In this document: positions 1 to 10,983 of the stretch, piece after piece
Position numbering within the stretch: position 1 is the first letter of the stretch
How the letters are laid out: every line of letters starts with the position of its first letter
NCBI RefSeq assembly: GCF_037392515.1
Contig: NC_090281.1
Location: forward strand, 49,948,645 to 50,012,644
DNA length: 64,000 bases
DNA from: Haliotis asinina
Lineage: Eukaryota; Mollusca; Gastropoda; Lepetellida; Haliotidae
Reading direction: 5' to 3'
The notes under the pieces: model-generated
The model's input: only the letters and a program-made list of their open reading frames with translations
Database searches by the model: none
Told to the model about the DNA's origin: nothing
Position numbers and translations under genes: made by a program

Positions 1-59
1 TTGGATTGACGCACAATTGTCCGTCTTATCAAATGAAATTATAGGCTGGTGCTCTTCCG

Positions 60-116
60 GAGTGGGGTAGGGGTGGGGATAGGGGTGGGGGTAGGGGTGG
101 GCGGGAGTAGCGTTGT
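60..116. repeat. G-rich simple repeat
   Basis: Runs of GGGG separated by T, A or AT (GGGGTAGG / GGGGTGGG) occur in at least seven blocks on the plus strand. Such spacing could form a G-quadruplex. It sits where the 5' head of the adjoining SINE would be, so it may be an expansion inside that element. Confidence 0.7.
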
Positions 117-204
117 GGTTCGATTCCCTCAATGGGTATAATGTGTTAAGTCCATTCCTGATGTCGATATTGCTGGGATATTGCTGAGCTCGACTCACTC
201 ACTT
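100..204 (+). mobile_element. tRNA-derived SINE, family 1, 5'-truncated
   Basis: It contains a pol III B-box-like GGTTCGATTCC, then the segment around AATGGGTATAATGTG, then the doubled ATATTGCTG motif, ending in ACTCACTCAC. The same order is seen in the fuller copy near 6.6 kb. Confidence 0.7.
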
Positions 205-360
205 TCCCATATATCTGCTTATGCATGTTCCCCTTCAGCTGTACAAATGCCACATACACTGACACTAAACAAACAGGCCAAATATTAAATGACAGACAAA
301 ATAATAACTGTTTTAACGAAAAGACTGTTATAAAGCCATCCAACTGAAGATTGACTTCGT

Positions 361-860
361 ACCTCCAAATTCAACTGATTATGATAAATTTAGGTACCGA
401 TTTCGCAGGCGGGAGTCTGATCCAAATATGCACTTAATTTCACAGACGTAATGGGAGATCTGAGGAGATTGGGGGCTTGTGGAATCTGGAATATTGGATA
501 ATGACATCGGGACAAAATATGGTTTCTTTCTCGAGTGAAGGCTGTCTCCTTAACGTTGGATTAGACTACCGTCCCAATCTATATTTCTACGATTTGGATG
601 CTTTTAAAACAGAAATTGAATTTTGGGTTATTTTTTCCATTTTTTTAATCATCTGATTATTTTTTTTAGTTTTGCCACACTGTGACAGAAATTCCGACTT
701 TTTTCTCGTTACTTTAACATTTTCCTTCTATTTCAAGCTTTTCTTTTTCATAATACAATCTCTCTATCTCACACAAAGAAAAAAAAAATTAACGTTCGGA
801 GATGATGACATATTTTTGATAACAGGAAATATAATTTTCATTACGAGATAAACTCTAAAT
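361..860. repeat. Interspersed repeat, copy A (paired with 7562-8065)
   Basis: About 250 bp (361-620) aligns closely with 7562-7830. Shared landmarks include GCAGGCGGGAG, CAGACGTAATGGGAGAT, GGAATCTGGAATATT and CTCGAGTGAAGGC. A second block (GGAGATGATGACAT...AACAGG...GATAAACTC) near 800-852 matches 8007-8060 in the same order. The AT-rich middle has diverged. No coding capacity or terminal repeats were recognised, so the type of element is unknown. Confidence 0.65.
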
Positions 861-1865
861 TTCAATTTGGAATGTTTGAGATATTGAAAAGAATGCGAAA
901 TGCGGAATGCGGAATGCCATCATGAAAACAAACAGGTCGGAATAAGATAATGGTCGTATTCTGTTCAGTTATTATAGTGACATGGATGTTCCGGAAAACC
1001 AAACGATTACTCATAATTTGGAAGCTGACTAGGATTACATTTTGCGGTAACCCTCTCAAAAATTGAGCAGTATGTAAACAACTGTGACAACATTATCTTC
1101 TGATTTCTCAATACCTCCCCTACGTTCCTTACACCAGTTCAAATAGTCAGACGTATCAGTTATGTGGCTTCTGTTAACTGTCAAGGACATTATTTCATGA
1201 AAAATACATCCTGATAAAACCCACCCAGCTGAAGATTGACTTCGTGCTGAAATCAGTGTGTCCTCCAGGCTCGCGTGGTTTCATCATGGTCGTGTTTCCT
1301 GGGTGATGTGTGATTTATTGAAAACAACTTTGACATTAATTTGTAATACACAATCCCCACTGCGTCCATCAAGTCATCAGTGACGTAAAACATCTAGAAC
1401 GACCAAAATAAGTGATTTAGCTTCAGAAGCAGAGATAACAAATCTCCATTTTGGATCAATAATGCTGTGACGTCTTCATTGTGCGATTTACGATTTTAGA
1501 AATTAAATTGAAACTGAATGCTGTTGTTTGTTTCAGTCAGGCTGTTGTATTTTTCAGCAATACACTATGCAGAATGACGAATACATGAGCTTGGATAAAC
1601 ATGCATGAGTGAGTACGTTTTGAGGTGAGCAAAAAATGTTATATTTTGGTGTTTCATATTTAATCTGACAACAGTTGATACTTCAGCAATGATCGCTGAT
1701 ACTTGGCTTCAGATCTTAATGCAAGAAGTGAACAAACCTGTTTGGGACGGCAGTGCAGCGAACTGCGGTGTGAAGCATCTTCATCTTAATATATCACTCG
1801 ATTCTTGATAGGATCCTGAATATCATAATTATTAGACATATGTAATGCATTATTCTCATTCTATG
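861..1865. other. Intergenic, no gene recognised
   Basis: AT-rich sequence with only short open frames. The segment around 1226-1246 (CAGCTGAAGATTGACTTCGT) repeats one at 340-360, a small trace of the same repetitive background. I see no splice-bounded or family-like coding. Confidence 0.5.
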
Positions 1866-2008
1866 CACACACACAAGCACACATACACGCAAACTCAAAC
1901 GCAAACGCAAACGCAAACGCAAACGCAAACGTACACGTACACACACAAACGCCCACCCACGCAAAAAACCCACCCACACAAACACCCACGCACGCACACA
2001 CAGACACA
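1866..2008. repeat. Microsatellite (CAAACG)n with CA-rich flanks
   Basis: A hexamer CAAACG repeats about seven times in the centre, flanked by degenerate CACACA and CCCACC sequence. Open frames here on both strands (Thr/Gln-rich or Arg/Leu-rich) are by-products of the repeat. Confidence 0.9.
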
Positions 2009-2081
2009 TTACATAATGTGGCTGAATATCCTGGGTGAGAATCAGAATGGGATGCTATGTAAGGTGCAATGCCAGCGTTCG

Positions 2082-2402
2082 CTATCTAAATGTACTTGAG
2101 AAAAAGTCTCCAGGATATTGTACAAAATCGTGGGTCACAGTGGACAGACATACAGACATGAGATAAAGATATCTTCGGTTACATTTACATTTACGCTTTT
2201 CCAGATAACGTACCGTTTTTTCCCATGACTTAAAACGTAGGTGTCGTGGTACTTTGAAGATAAAAGCGTCCTGTTCTGATTCGACGAGGGTTACATCCTC
2301 TATGGTGGTAAATGGCACCATCGCAAATCGTACCCCGTTTATTGTGTAATATGAATCAGCATCGATCAGAACAGAACATTTATTCTTCAGTTTATCTGAC
2401 AA
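2082..2402 (-). other. Unexplained 106-codon open frame
   Basis: An uninterrupted frame on the minus strand with mixed composition and no repeat bias. It contains a stretch VRFAMVPFTTIEDVTLVESE and a lysine/arginine-rich C-terminal half. I do not recognise a family, see no obvious partner exons and cannot show that it is expressed. It is listed because it is not explained by the repeats around it; chance remains the likelier reading. Confidence 0.15.
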
Positions 2403-2781
2403 GACAACTTCCGTTCACTGTCAGATTATCCGATTCAGCAGACGACAACGGTCTTCAATACTCTACTTGTGATTTGATTCAAAAGAATATATTTGATGAG
2501 CCGGACATTAGTCTTTTCAGTTACTGAGGTGGTTAAATAACGTTATTTTGACCATAGAGCTTTTTCTAGCTATATTTCTGTGTTTATTTTACGCTTGTAA
2601 TTATTTGATTAGACTGTCTTTTATTTGCTTGTTTTGCTCTTCACTTCACCTGAAGTAAATCAGATCAGTTTCTATAGTTAGTGTGGACCAGCCAAGATAA
2701 TTTACAGGGCGTCAGTATCCAAAGATATGGATGAAAATGAAAACATAACACTCCTTATTACTCGCCCGTTGAAGATACTGC

Positions 2782-3047
2782 AGTGTAATATTTTTATGGC
2801 AATATTGCACTAGTGTAATACCGCTTGGCGTATGACGTCAAAATGGTTCAAAGTTGTAACGTCACTAATGCCGATGTCGCAATTTTACTAGACCTTGATT
2901 GACTCGCGGAAAGCTGAGAGTCCTCACACTGTAGGGAATTTCGCGACAGTTTCTGTCAATTTAAACTCGATAAAAATTTAGTCTCAAACTCGCTTTCGCT
3001 CGTTTGATACAAAATCATTAACTCGTTTAATAAAAATGGTATTACAC
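2782..3047. mobile_element. Possible MITE with GTGTAATA ends
   Basis: The left edge has GTGTAATATTTTTATGG and the right edge reads, on the opposite strand, GTGTAATACCATTTTTAT, giving imperfect inverted ends about 265 bp apart. Inside are a TGACGTCA palindrome (near 2835) and AACTCG/CTCGTTT motifs. No target duplication could be fixed, so the element call is tentative. Confidence 0.35.
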
Positions 3048-3059
3048 GGAAGGTCGTTT

Positions 3060-4060
3060 AGTATCCTCTCTTTCCCCTACCACAACAAACTACTGTCATT
3101 CATGTGACTACTTTAATTGCACATTATGTTTCTATCTACCTGCCATACCACTGTCGCAAAAATCGCCTCACTGTACCTGACTGTGCCACTAACATTTCAA
3201 TCCGCGACAGGCGTCGTCTGTCGCCCACAGAGGCGCTCTCCCACAAACCAATTTCATGGAGGAGAGGACATTTCCAGCGATTAATGCCTTTTCAGTTGGT
3301 AATTATCTGTCGCACACGATGCCTGCGAAATAGAATGATGTTTATTTTCGATTTTCCACCAAATCATGCAGATGTTGTCTGCATCACGAGGACCTGAGTG
3401 ACTTTCCGGTAGATGTCGCGACGTAATATTCATCTGGCCATTGATTCACGAGATAAATGTCTAGAATGTTCTCGACAAATCACTTACATCTTCCCTCAGC
3501 AGTAATCTTAACTCGACAAACGTCCATCCACTCGTATGTGTCTTGGCTTGAGAAATAGTTATTGCTCAAGCGTACATCGCGTAGGACATCTTGAAAATTA
3601 AACACCGTGCTCAGCTTCAAAGGTAATCCATGGCAAAATCTCGATAGGAGTATTTTTTTAGCGTTTCAATACGCTCTGTCCTACCATATTTCACACTAAT
3701 CGACCGGACGTCCAAACGGCCAGATAGGATGGTGTTTGTGCTTGCAATCATTTATGTAAATCTAGTTTCACGTGCTAACAGTAAATAAAGGAGAGCTGTT
3801 GTTCCCAGACAAATGCATTGACCTAGTGAGTGTCACCAAGTACTTCCTCTAGCTTACCAGCATCAATCTGACATCTGAGTCAAAGACACGACATATCACA
3901 GGAGGAACACCAACGTTTCTTGATCGCGCTGGCCATAGATTGACAGCAGCGTTGAAAAGAGATTAAGCCTTTAAAGAAATTACTCAAGAGTAAAATGACG
4001 AAAGAACAATTGTAGGCAATTGTCTTCTAAAAATATTTAGCCCTGTTTCGAGCAACTCTT
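3060..4060. other. Intergenic, no gene recognised
   Basis: There is a 97-codon open frame at 3104-3397 on the plus strand with no recognisable similarity, and nothing else stands out. Confidence 0.4.
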
Positions 4061-4061
4061 G

Positions 4062-4190
4062 TTGTTTGTTGTTTTGCACGGCACTCAGCAATATTCCATC
4101 TGTATGGCTAAATAATAGAGTGTGGGTCGGGCAAGCTAGTGATATACAGCACGGGGATCCATATAGACAATTGGGATACCACAGCAACGT
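4062..4190 (-). mobile_element. SINE family 2, degenerate fragment
   Basis: It retains GCACTCAGCAATATTCCA, TAAATAATAGAGT and GACAATTGGGA in the order seen in fuller family 2 copies. It is heavily diverged. Confidence 0.5.
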
Positions 4191-4794
4191 GCAGCCTTGA
4201 ACTAAATTAGCTGATGGCTTCAAATTAAATAGTCTATTAAAAACCGACTCTACCATTTCCTCTACAATGTAATGAAACAATTCACAACGGAAACTGCATT
4301 CGTGCATTGGGGTTCAATTCTACATTTGTCAGCAACACACCCGACCTTGAGAGTGCCACCAAATCTTAATGTCATGAAATATTTACCATGTGCTCCCAGA
4401 CCCGAGAACCGTTTACAACTCCTGGCACACAGAAGGGACGTCACTCTGTAGGACGTATTCCAGCAACAGGCACCCATGTAGAGCTAGTTATAAGAAGTCA
4501 TCACGTGACCGAGTCGCGAAATATGATTCAAATGGTTAGAGACAAAGAAGTTTGTTCAATGAAATACAGTGCAAAACGTTATCACAGGTGACAGTCTCTA
4601 CACCAAATGTTTTATTACATATTTTACGACAAAGAAATTAGCGCAGTTTGCTCAAGTGTATAACACTTAAAATGTATTGAATAAGTATCTCAAAATGTAT
4701 ATAGTTCGTTCATTTAGTAAATACATTTCCCCATTTGTACTGTTGTAAGCAAAGAATAAGGTTGATCTACACTGGGTCAGTGAACCTCCAAGAA

Positions 4795-4945
4795 TGATTG
4801 AGCGACTTAAGTTTTACGCCGCACTCAGCAATATTCCAGTTATATGTTATATGGCGACGGTCTGGAAATAATCGAGTCTGGACAAGACAATCCAGTGATC
4901 AACAGCATGAACAATTGGGAACTGATGACAAGTTTGTTCAATATA
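4795..4945 (-). mobile_element. SINE family 2, tail half
   Basis: It reads AGTTTTACGCCGCACTCAGC, then AATAATCGAGTCTGGAC, then AATCCAGTGATCAACAGCAT and stops after the GGGAACTGATGACA region. The orientation is minus because the tail (ACTCAC on the element's sense strand) lies at the low coordinate. Confidence 0.8.
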
Positions 4946-4985
4946 CATTGCACACTCATTCTCTCATAGTACACAACCATTTAGG

Positions 4986-5256
4986 AGTGAGTCAGTGAGT
5001 TTAGTTTTACACCACACTCAGCAATAGTCCAGCTATATGGTGACGGTCTGTAAATAATCAAGTCTGGACCAGACAATCCAGTGTCCAACAACATGAGCAT
5101 CGATGTGCGCAACTGGGAACTGATGACAACCAAGTCAGCAAGCCTGACCACCCGATGCCGTTAGTAGCCTCTTATGACAAGCATCGTCGCTTTTGATGAC
5201 AAGCATGGATTGCTGAAGGCCTATTCTACCCCGGGACCTTCACGGGTCGAACCTCC
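4986..5256 (-). mobile_element. SINE family 2, nearly full length
   Basis: It runs from GTGAGTCAGTGAGTTTAG through the CTGTAAATAATC, CCAGACAATCCAGTG, ATGAGCATCGATGTGCGC and GACCACCCGATGCCGTTAG blocks to CCCCGGGACCTTCACGGGTC. The GACAAGCAT block is doubled. Confidence 0.88.
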
Positions 5257-5545
5257 AAGACCTCACAGATCGAGGACAGCAGGAGGACGATTGATGTGGA
5301 GGTGTCCTCCTGGATGTTGTGAATGATGAACATGGGGAAAGATTAAATTTAGAAAGACCTTACATTTGGGGACATCTTGGACGATGCCGTTTAGAAAGAT
5401 GTTTCATTTGGGGGCACTAACGATTAACGCTTCCACTGAACTTTTAAGACACTGAAAAGACACTGTTGATTTAATCGAAGGTGAATTAATAGCAATATCA
5501 AATTCAAGGTTGTGAGATCTCTGACTGTAAACATTGCAAATGGTT

Positions 5546-5822
5546 ATGAGTGAGTGAGTGACTCTAGTTTTATGCCGAACCCAGGAACATTCTGTAAATA
5601 ATCGGATCTGGACCCGACAATCCAGGAATCAACAGCATGAACATCGATCTACGCAAATGGAATATGATGACACGTGCCAACCCAGTCAGCGAGTCTGACC
5701 ACCCAGTCAGCAAGCCTGACCACCCAGTCAGCGAGCCTGACCAACCGGTCAGGTTAGTCACCTCTTACGACAAGCATGGGTTACTGAAGATGAATGCTAC
5801 ACCAGGTCCTTCCGACCCGGGT
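5546..5822 (-). mobile_element. SINE family 2 with internal triplication
   Basis: A family 2 copy in which the segment CAGTCAGCGAGCCTGACCACC is present three times in tandem (about 5684-5750), where most copies have it once. The ORFs that run through here on both strands are products of this element. Confidence 0.82.
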
Positions 5823-6060
5823 TGTGACGTAAGTGGTAGAAGTATTTGGCCAGTTGACATGAAGTGGTATAAAGAAGCTCAGTTAATACTTCAGTTAAAC
5901 AGAGGCATGTTCAGCCATTGAGAACGATACGATACTTTTTTACAACTATTTGCCCCCTAAAGAACTTGGCAACAATATGTATTGTAGTGACAACCCAAAA
6001 CAAATCGACTTAAATGCGATGGGTTTTGTTCTGGGGCAACTATGGCGAGAACCTATAAAA

Positions 6061-6115
6061 TCAGGTAGAAGACAATCCAGTGATCAACAGCAACGATGCT
6101 ATACTCTGGGACGAT
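6061..6115 (-). mobile_element. SINE family 2 scrap
   Basis: Only GACAATCCAGTGATCAACAG and a few following bases remain. Confidence 0.4.
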
Positions 6116-6574
6116 CAGATATCTCCCTTATACAAGTCCTGCAATTACAGTATCTGAAAATCCCTGTCTAAAATGTTTTAACAGGTCATACGCTCATTTC
6201 TCCTGTCTAAACATCGCAGATGGATACAACATCTGTTTTTTATATGCAATGTTTGACCCTCTTCATATCTAAACTGACGAGCAAAAGAAACTAAACAGGT
6301 TGTGTTTCTTTCAATAAGATAAAAGTAACAATATCTTTCGATGAAATGGTAAACGTATGTTGCAGCACACTGCAGTATAAGTGTTTTATCAACAAAATCA
6401 TATTGTAAAAAAAACCCTCAATGTACAGCGATGTAGTGGTGACCACTGCAGACGGTTCCTACGATGCTGGAGGGTCGTCATTCCCCGCAGCGGTCGACAG
6501 GCCCGTATGCCAGCAGCACGAAGTCCTCTTGTCAACTTGACGACGACCCAATGATGTGGCGGCTTATGATGTCA

Positions 6575-6746
6575 CGGGGCGGTGAGGTAGCCTAGTGGTT
6601 AAATCGTTCGCTCGTCACGCCGAAGACCCGGGTTCGATTCCCCACATGGGTACAATGTGTGAAGCCCATTTTCTGGTGCCCCTGCCGTGATATTGCTGGA
6701 ATATTGCTAAAAGCGGCGTAAAACCGAACTCACTCACTCACTTATG
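6575..6746 (+). mobile_element. tRNA-derived SINE, family 1, full length
   Basis: The 5' head resembles a tRNA gene: an A-box-like TAGCCTAGTGGTTAA and, about 40 nt on, a B-box CGGGTTCGATTCCCC. The body carries ACATGGGTACAATGTGTGAA, CCCCTGCCGTGATATTGCTG and a second ATATTGCT. It ends GGCGTAAAACCGAACTCACTCACTCAC. This is the clearest copy in the window and defines the family. Confidence 0.9.
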
Positions 6747-7561
6747 ATGTCACCGTCAGCGTAAAGTTGCGTAGGTGATTAACCCGCAGGTAGCGATCCT
6801 CTTGGGGCGTTGTGAATCTGGGAGGTTCAGTTTTGGGTCGAGCAAATGGCTGGCTTGTCATACTGAAACGATTAAACAACCGAATTATGGTTCGTCATGT
6901 GCAACCCCATGTCCCTGCAATATGGCTCTTTAAAGAACCCATGTGTGATATTCCTGTGGCCCGTTTCTTGCAGCGCCGACGGCATTTTCTCTTGAGATTT
7001 TGTCAAGTGTTTTCGTTGCATTTTGGCAAATAAAACATGGTGGTTGCGTTCTATACAAATCACTGTTCTTCAGTGATTTTACCAGTTAGGACGCAAATGT
7101 GGTATTGCAGAAACAATTAAACCTGAGTACTTTCTTTTGTCCGTCAGTTTACGTTGTTTTAATTTATTATACAATTTGACAAAATAATTCATTGAAGGGA
7201 AGCCTAGCGAAACGCCATAGAGCACTGATTTGTCGCAGACATTTCCACATGATCCGTAAGTCCATTTGCCTGTTTTATATCCATCTATTGATATTTCTCA
7301 AAAAAAAAATACTTAAACATACAAAACGTGCAGATTTCATGTGGGTAAAACAAGTGTCTACACGTTCTCACCACCAGTGTGTCATTCCCTTGAATCTCAG
7401 GAGAGTTCCCATCAACATGGCTCTGCAACCAATCAAATGCGATAATACCTTCAAATTAAACTTCCGATCTACCTTAACGCACAGTAGCCGAGAGCTCTCA
7501 CTTTGGTGGAACCTCTTCAAATCAGCATGCGGGGTTAAAAGAAATCTCAGCACGGGTTGAA
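6747..7561. other. Intergenic, no gene recognised
   Basis: There is a 122-codon frame at 7192-7560 on the plus strand with no recognisable similarity; its end abuts the repeat that starts at 7562. Confidence 0.35.
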
Positions 7562-8065
7562 TGCTGCCAAATTCAACTGATTATTATGCGATTAGACAGC
7601 GATTCCGCAGGCGGGAGCCTCCCCAAAATATGCACTTAATTTCACAGACGTAATGGGAGATTTGAGGAGATTGGTGAGCTTGTGGAATCTGGAATATTAG
7701 ATAATGACATCGGAACAAAATTTCTTGCTCGAGTGAAGGCAGTCTCTAAAACGCTGGATAAGACCACAGTCCCAATTTATATATCCACGATCTTGATTCG
7801 GCAAGATGCTTTTAAGCATCGAGTTACAGTTTCGTTTTTTATCTAAAATCAAATTATGTTTTTTTGTTTTTTTTTTGTTTTTTTTAAGAAAATCATCAGA
7901 TATTGTTTAACAATTCAAAATGTTTTGATAGTGTTTTCGAATCTGGTTGTTTTCGGATTTTCCATTATCAAATTTCTGTATCTCAAACTGGAGCACTTTA
8001 AGAATCGGAGATGATGACATCAAAATAACAGGCAATGACATGCATGGGAAGATAAACTCAAAATG
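7562..8065. repeat. Interspersed repeat, copy B (paired with 361-860)
   Basis: It aligns with 361-860 in the same orientation over two blocks separated by an AT-rich, T-run-containing middle. See the copy A entry for landmarks. Confidence 0.65.
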
Positions 8066-8189
8066 CTACATGTGGTTCGAAACATCCTGAATTTCGAGAA
8101 AATGTATAGGAACTGAAATCACGAAACGTTAATTGAAAGTCCCTTAAACTCTCGATATTCAAACATCCCAGCTCCTAATTGTGGCATGA

Positions 8190-8373
8190 AATTGGCAGTG
8201 ATCAACAACATGAGCATCGATCTGCGCAAATGGGAATCGATGACATGTGTCAAGCAAGTCAGCCAGTCTGACCACCCGATCCCGTTAGTCGCCTCTTACG
8301 ACAAGCATATTCGCCGTTTATGGCAAGCATGGGTTGCTGAAGGCCTATTCTACCCCGGGACCTTCACGTGTCC
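8190..8373 (-). mobile_element. SINE family 2, tail-truncated
   Basis: It begins inside the element at GTGATCAACAACATGAGCAT and runs through GACCACCCGATCCCGTTAG and CTCTTACGACAAGCAT to CCCCGGGACCTTCACG. The GTGAGT tail is missing. Confidence 0.85.
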
Positions 8374-9030
8374 CCATTCGGATAATCAAAATAGTCAGTG
8401 ACATATCTCCACGAACACAGGATTTATCATTAGCATGTACAGCTTTCAAAATGGAATACAGTTTTCGTCTTGGGCTACTTTTGTGATATATTATCATAGT
8501 TTAGAATTATCAGCAGAGTAAAAACAAATTACCCTACCTACAAACCTACAAATGCTTCGTATAACTTATCTTTTAATGTTAACCGGTATTGAATTAATGC
8601 ATACAACATCAACATTTACATAGGAAAACCCATAGGCGTCTTCAACTGGAATGACTATACACCTTTCTCACGCGGCGGCCATTAACAGCGAGAACGAAGT
8701 TCGATATACAAGGTCCACTTCCGGTTTCATCGTCTGCTAGGAAAAATGAAATGCGAAAACCACGATTGTTTTGAAATTACAACAGGTACATTCAGGTAGG
8801 TAAGAAACGATCTATTTTGGTTCCTATCGGGGCTCCTTGCGAGCCATGTAATGTTTCGATGTTCTTCTGCAAACGTGCGATGACAGTTTGGATGCATCGT
8901 ATGCTTATTATTAGCTCAGAATGCCTTACGATAGATTACAACTCAGTGTGCATCCTGATATGCTAATAGTTAATGCTCATGTGTATGCATTGATTGCTCA
9001 AAGTGTTCCCATGGTAATTCATGACAACAT
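8374..9030. other. Intergenic, possible CpG-containing promoter-like patch
   Basis: Around 8660-8740 there is a short CG-containing patch (CACGCGGCGGCCATTAACAG, CACTTCCGGTTTC) followed by an ATG and a GT-type splice donor candidate near 8783. Such a patch often marks a first exon, but I cannot link it to a gene. Confidence 0.25.
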
Positions 9031-9105
9031 GTTTCATTTCAGTTTCATGTTTCATATTTGAGAACTGTCCAGCTACCTGGACGTGAAGCAGAGGTTAGAA
9101 AGCTA
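9030..9105 (+). pseudogene. Fragment of ABCE1 exon 8 (gene relic)
   Basis: About 62 bp starting at 9041 match the start of ABCE1 exon 8 (antisense of about 21940-21998): TTTCATGTTT, then, after a small disruption, CAGCTACCTGGACGTGAAGC and AGAGGTTA. The splice acceptor TTTCAG before the exon is also preserved. In the real gene this encodes [16 protein letters not shown] (Walker B of the first ATPase domain). Here the Walker B stretch is broken by an insertion and a stop. The rest of exon 8 and the other exons were not found nearby, so this is a small duplicated scrap that still carried an intron-exon border. That excludes simple retroposition of mRNA. Confidence 0.7.
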
Positions 9106-10027
9106 TCCTGGCGACCTGCCGTCAAGAGACAGGAATATTGTTGCTTATAAAGAAGCAAACACAGCATGCACCTTAAATGTATCTGTGAATGTTGCCCGTT
9201 ACCGATGGAGCCACTATACAAGGATTATTTGCAGACAGTATGTTTTATAAAAGCGCTTTGGGGGATTTCGCTTCTACAATGGACTGTCATGAGACAGGAG
9301 TTGAACATGGTTCCAGCTGAAAGAGACAACGTTCTGAACGATCATGGTGTAATCATCGAGCACGGCAGTGTAATCGGACCTTGGGAAACATCGAACCAAC
9401 GGGGTTTTAATCTGACCTCAGAGTTCGATAACGGCTGCGTTTCTTTCAACCATCCAATTGTAAATGAATCAGACACATGGATGCTCTCAGCAAACAGAAC
9501 CAATCCATTAGCGGCAGTATCGTGTTTTGCAAGACATTCTACAGTGTTAATGCTTTTCAAACGTTTAGAATGCATCGTCTATCAGGTGTGGGTTTAGCCG
9601 CCTGATGTACTTAATGTCTTTGTTTATCATTTGAATTGGATCTTTGCATCAGTATTTTCTAAAACAGTATTATCTGGTGATGAATCATTGTTTGTCAAAG
9701 CGTGGCTCTCCACATTCCAATATGGCTACAATTTGTGATGCCCTTGCTGCTGGAGAGTTGCCTAAAACAGCAGGCGTTTATATTAACATACACCACTGTC
9801 AAATGATTGTCTAAATGACTGTACAGACAGTTTGGGTTTACAGATTTGGAACAAATAATTCATTTCGGTGGGTCAGAAAAGTGAACTTATGGAAAAAGGA
9901 AAGGACACTTAATATATTTCATCTCCTCGAAATGTTACATACTTGGGTTGGGTTGCAAATGGAGTGAAAGAGTCCTTGCAACAATTCAGAGGAGCACACA
10001 GTGTGGGTACACCAGGTTGTGGAAACA
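9106..10027. other. Intergenic; 143-codon frame of unknown meaning
   Basis: A plus-strand open frame spans 9166-9597, Cys-rich at its start. It does not continue the ABCE1 reading and matches nothing I recognise, so I do not call it a gene. Confidence 0.25.
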
Positions 10028-10555
10028 AGTATAGTCCGTTTGGCTCAAAAGCGGACCGGTGAATTGCAGTCTAGCTCGAAAACTAATAAACATAACGTAC
10101 TCAGTGAAACGCTGATCATACTCAGAACATCAAACCAGAATCATATACCTCATTTGCCGAATATTTTTCCTTAAAATAAAAAAGCTCTTTAACAAACTAT
10201 CATTAACATATTGACACAGTTCACTATTCTTTACGAGGGAGGAGTGCCGAGAAAGGGACAGCCAGGTGAGGTTATTGCAGAATATTTTTCCTTAAAATGA
10301 AAAAAGCTGTTTAACAAATTATCATTAAAATATTGACACAGTTCACTATGTTACGAGGGAGGGTGCAGAGAAAGGCCAGTCAGGTGTGTGAGAAAGCATG
10401 GAGACAGCACAGACACTTGTGCACGTGCTTCTCGAACACCTGGCTGTGCCTTTCTCTGCACTCTTCCCTCGTAATAAACTCGTTTCATTGAGTACGTTAT
10501 GCTTATCAGTTTTCGAGTTACACGGGAATTCATTGAGCCAAACGGACTATGCTCA
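10028..10555. repeat. Fold-back structure with internal direct duplication
   Basis: The segment 10028-10113 (TATAGTCCGTTTGGCTCAA ... CTCGAAAACTAATAA ... CGTACTCAGTGAAACG) recurs inverted at about 10465-10555. The inverted arm continues without a gap into TTACGAGGG...GCAGAGAAAGGCACAGCCAGG. On the left side that second block lies 105 bp further on and is present twice (ends of 10157-10268 and 10278-10388). A 110-bp segment starting GAATATTTTTCCTTAAAAT was therefore inserted or amplified within the left arm. Confidence 0.7.
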
Positions 10556-10983
10556 AGTCCTGCGAACTCCAAGAGGAGTGTACAATGTTCTGGTACAGAA
10601 TGGTCATAATGAGACAATACAGGGTTTTTATACTAGGTTTTGATCACGCCCGCGACGTTTCAAATAATTAAGAGGGTAAATGTGAAACGTAGATGTTTCC
10701 CAAAAATATTGAAAAGTGATGGATATATTGAAATTAGAACAAACATGGAGCTTATTTCAAAAAGGTGCTGGGTGGGTGGAACACATTGACTTCTTTCCCA
10801 TGAACAGACACTTTTCCCTGATCGAGGGCCACAGAAAGGACACGCTGCAAAGGTGTTTCAGTATGCATCAAGATGTAATATGGTATAACCAGAAATTACT
10901 GTGAATTTAAAGATTGTATAGTTATATTTTTTTCTATCATTACTCGCGTATTAAATATTAGCAGAACGTAACTCCTAATTTAA

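Noticed and set aside
1845-2099. Thr/Gln-rich and Arg/Leu-rich frames
   Set aside because: Translation of a CAAACG microsatellite on both strands.
5637-5921. 94-codon frame with a repeated PVSEPDHPVS-like pattern
   Set aside because: Entirely produced by a SINE with an internal triplication.
9166-9597. 143-codon frame after the ABCE1 scrap as a continuation of an ABCE1 paralogue
   Set aside because: It carries none of the ABC motifs and does not follow exon 8 in any frame.
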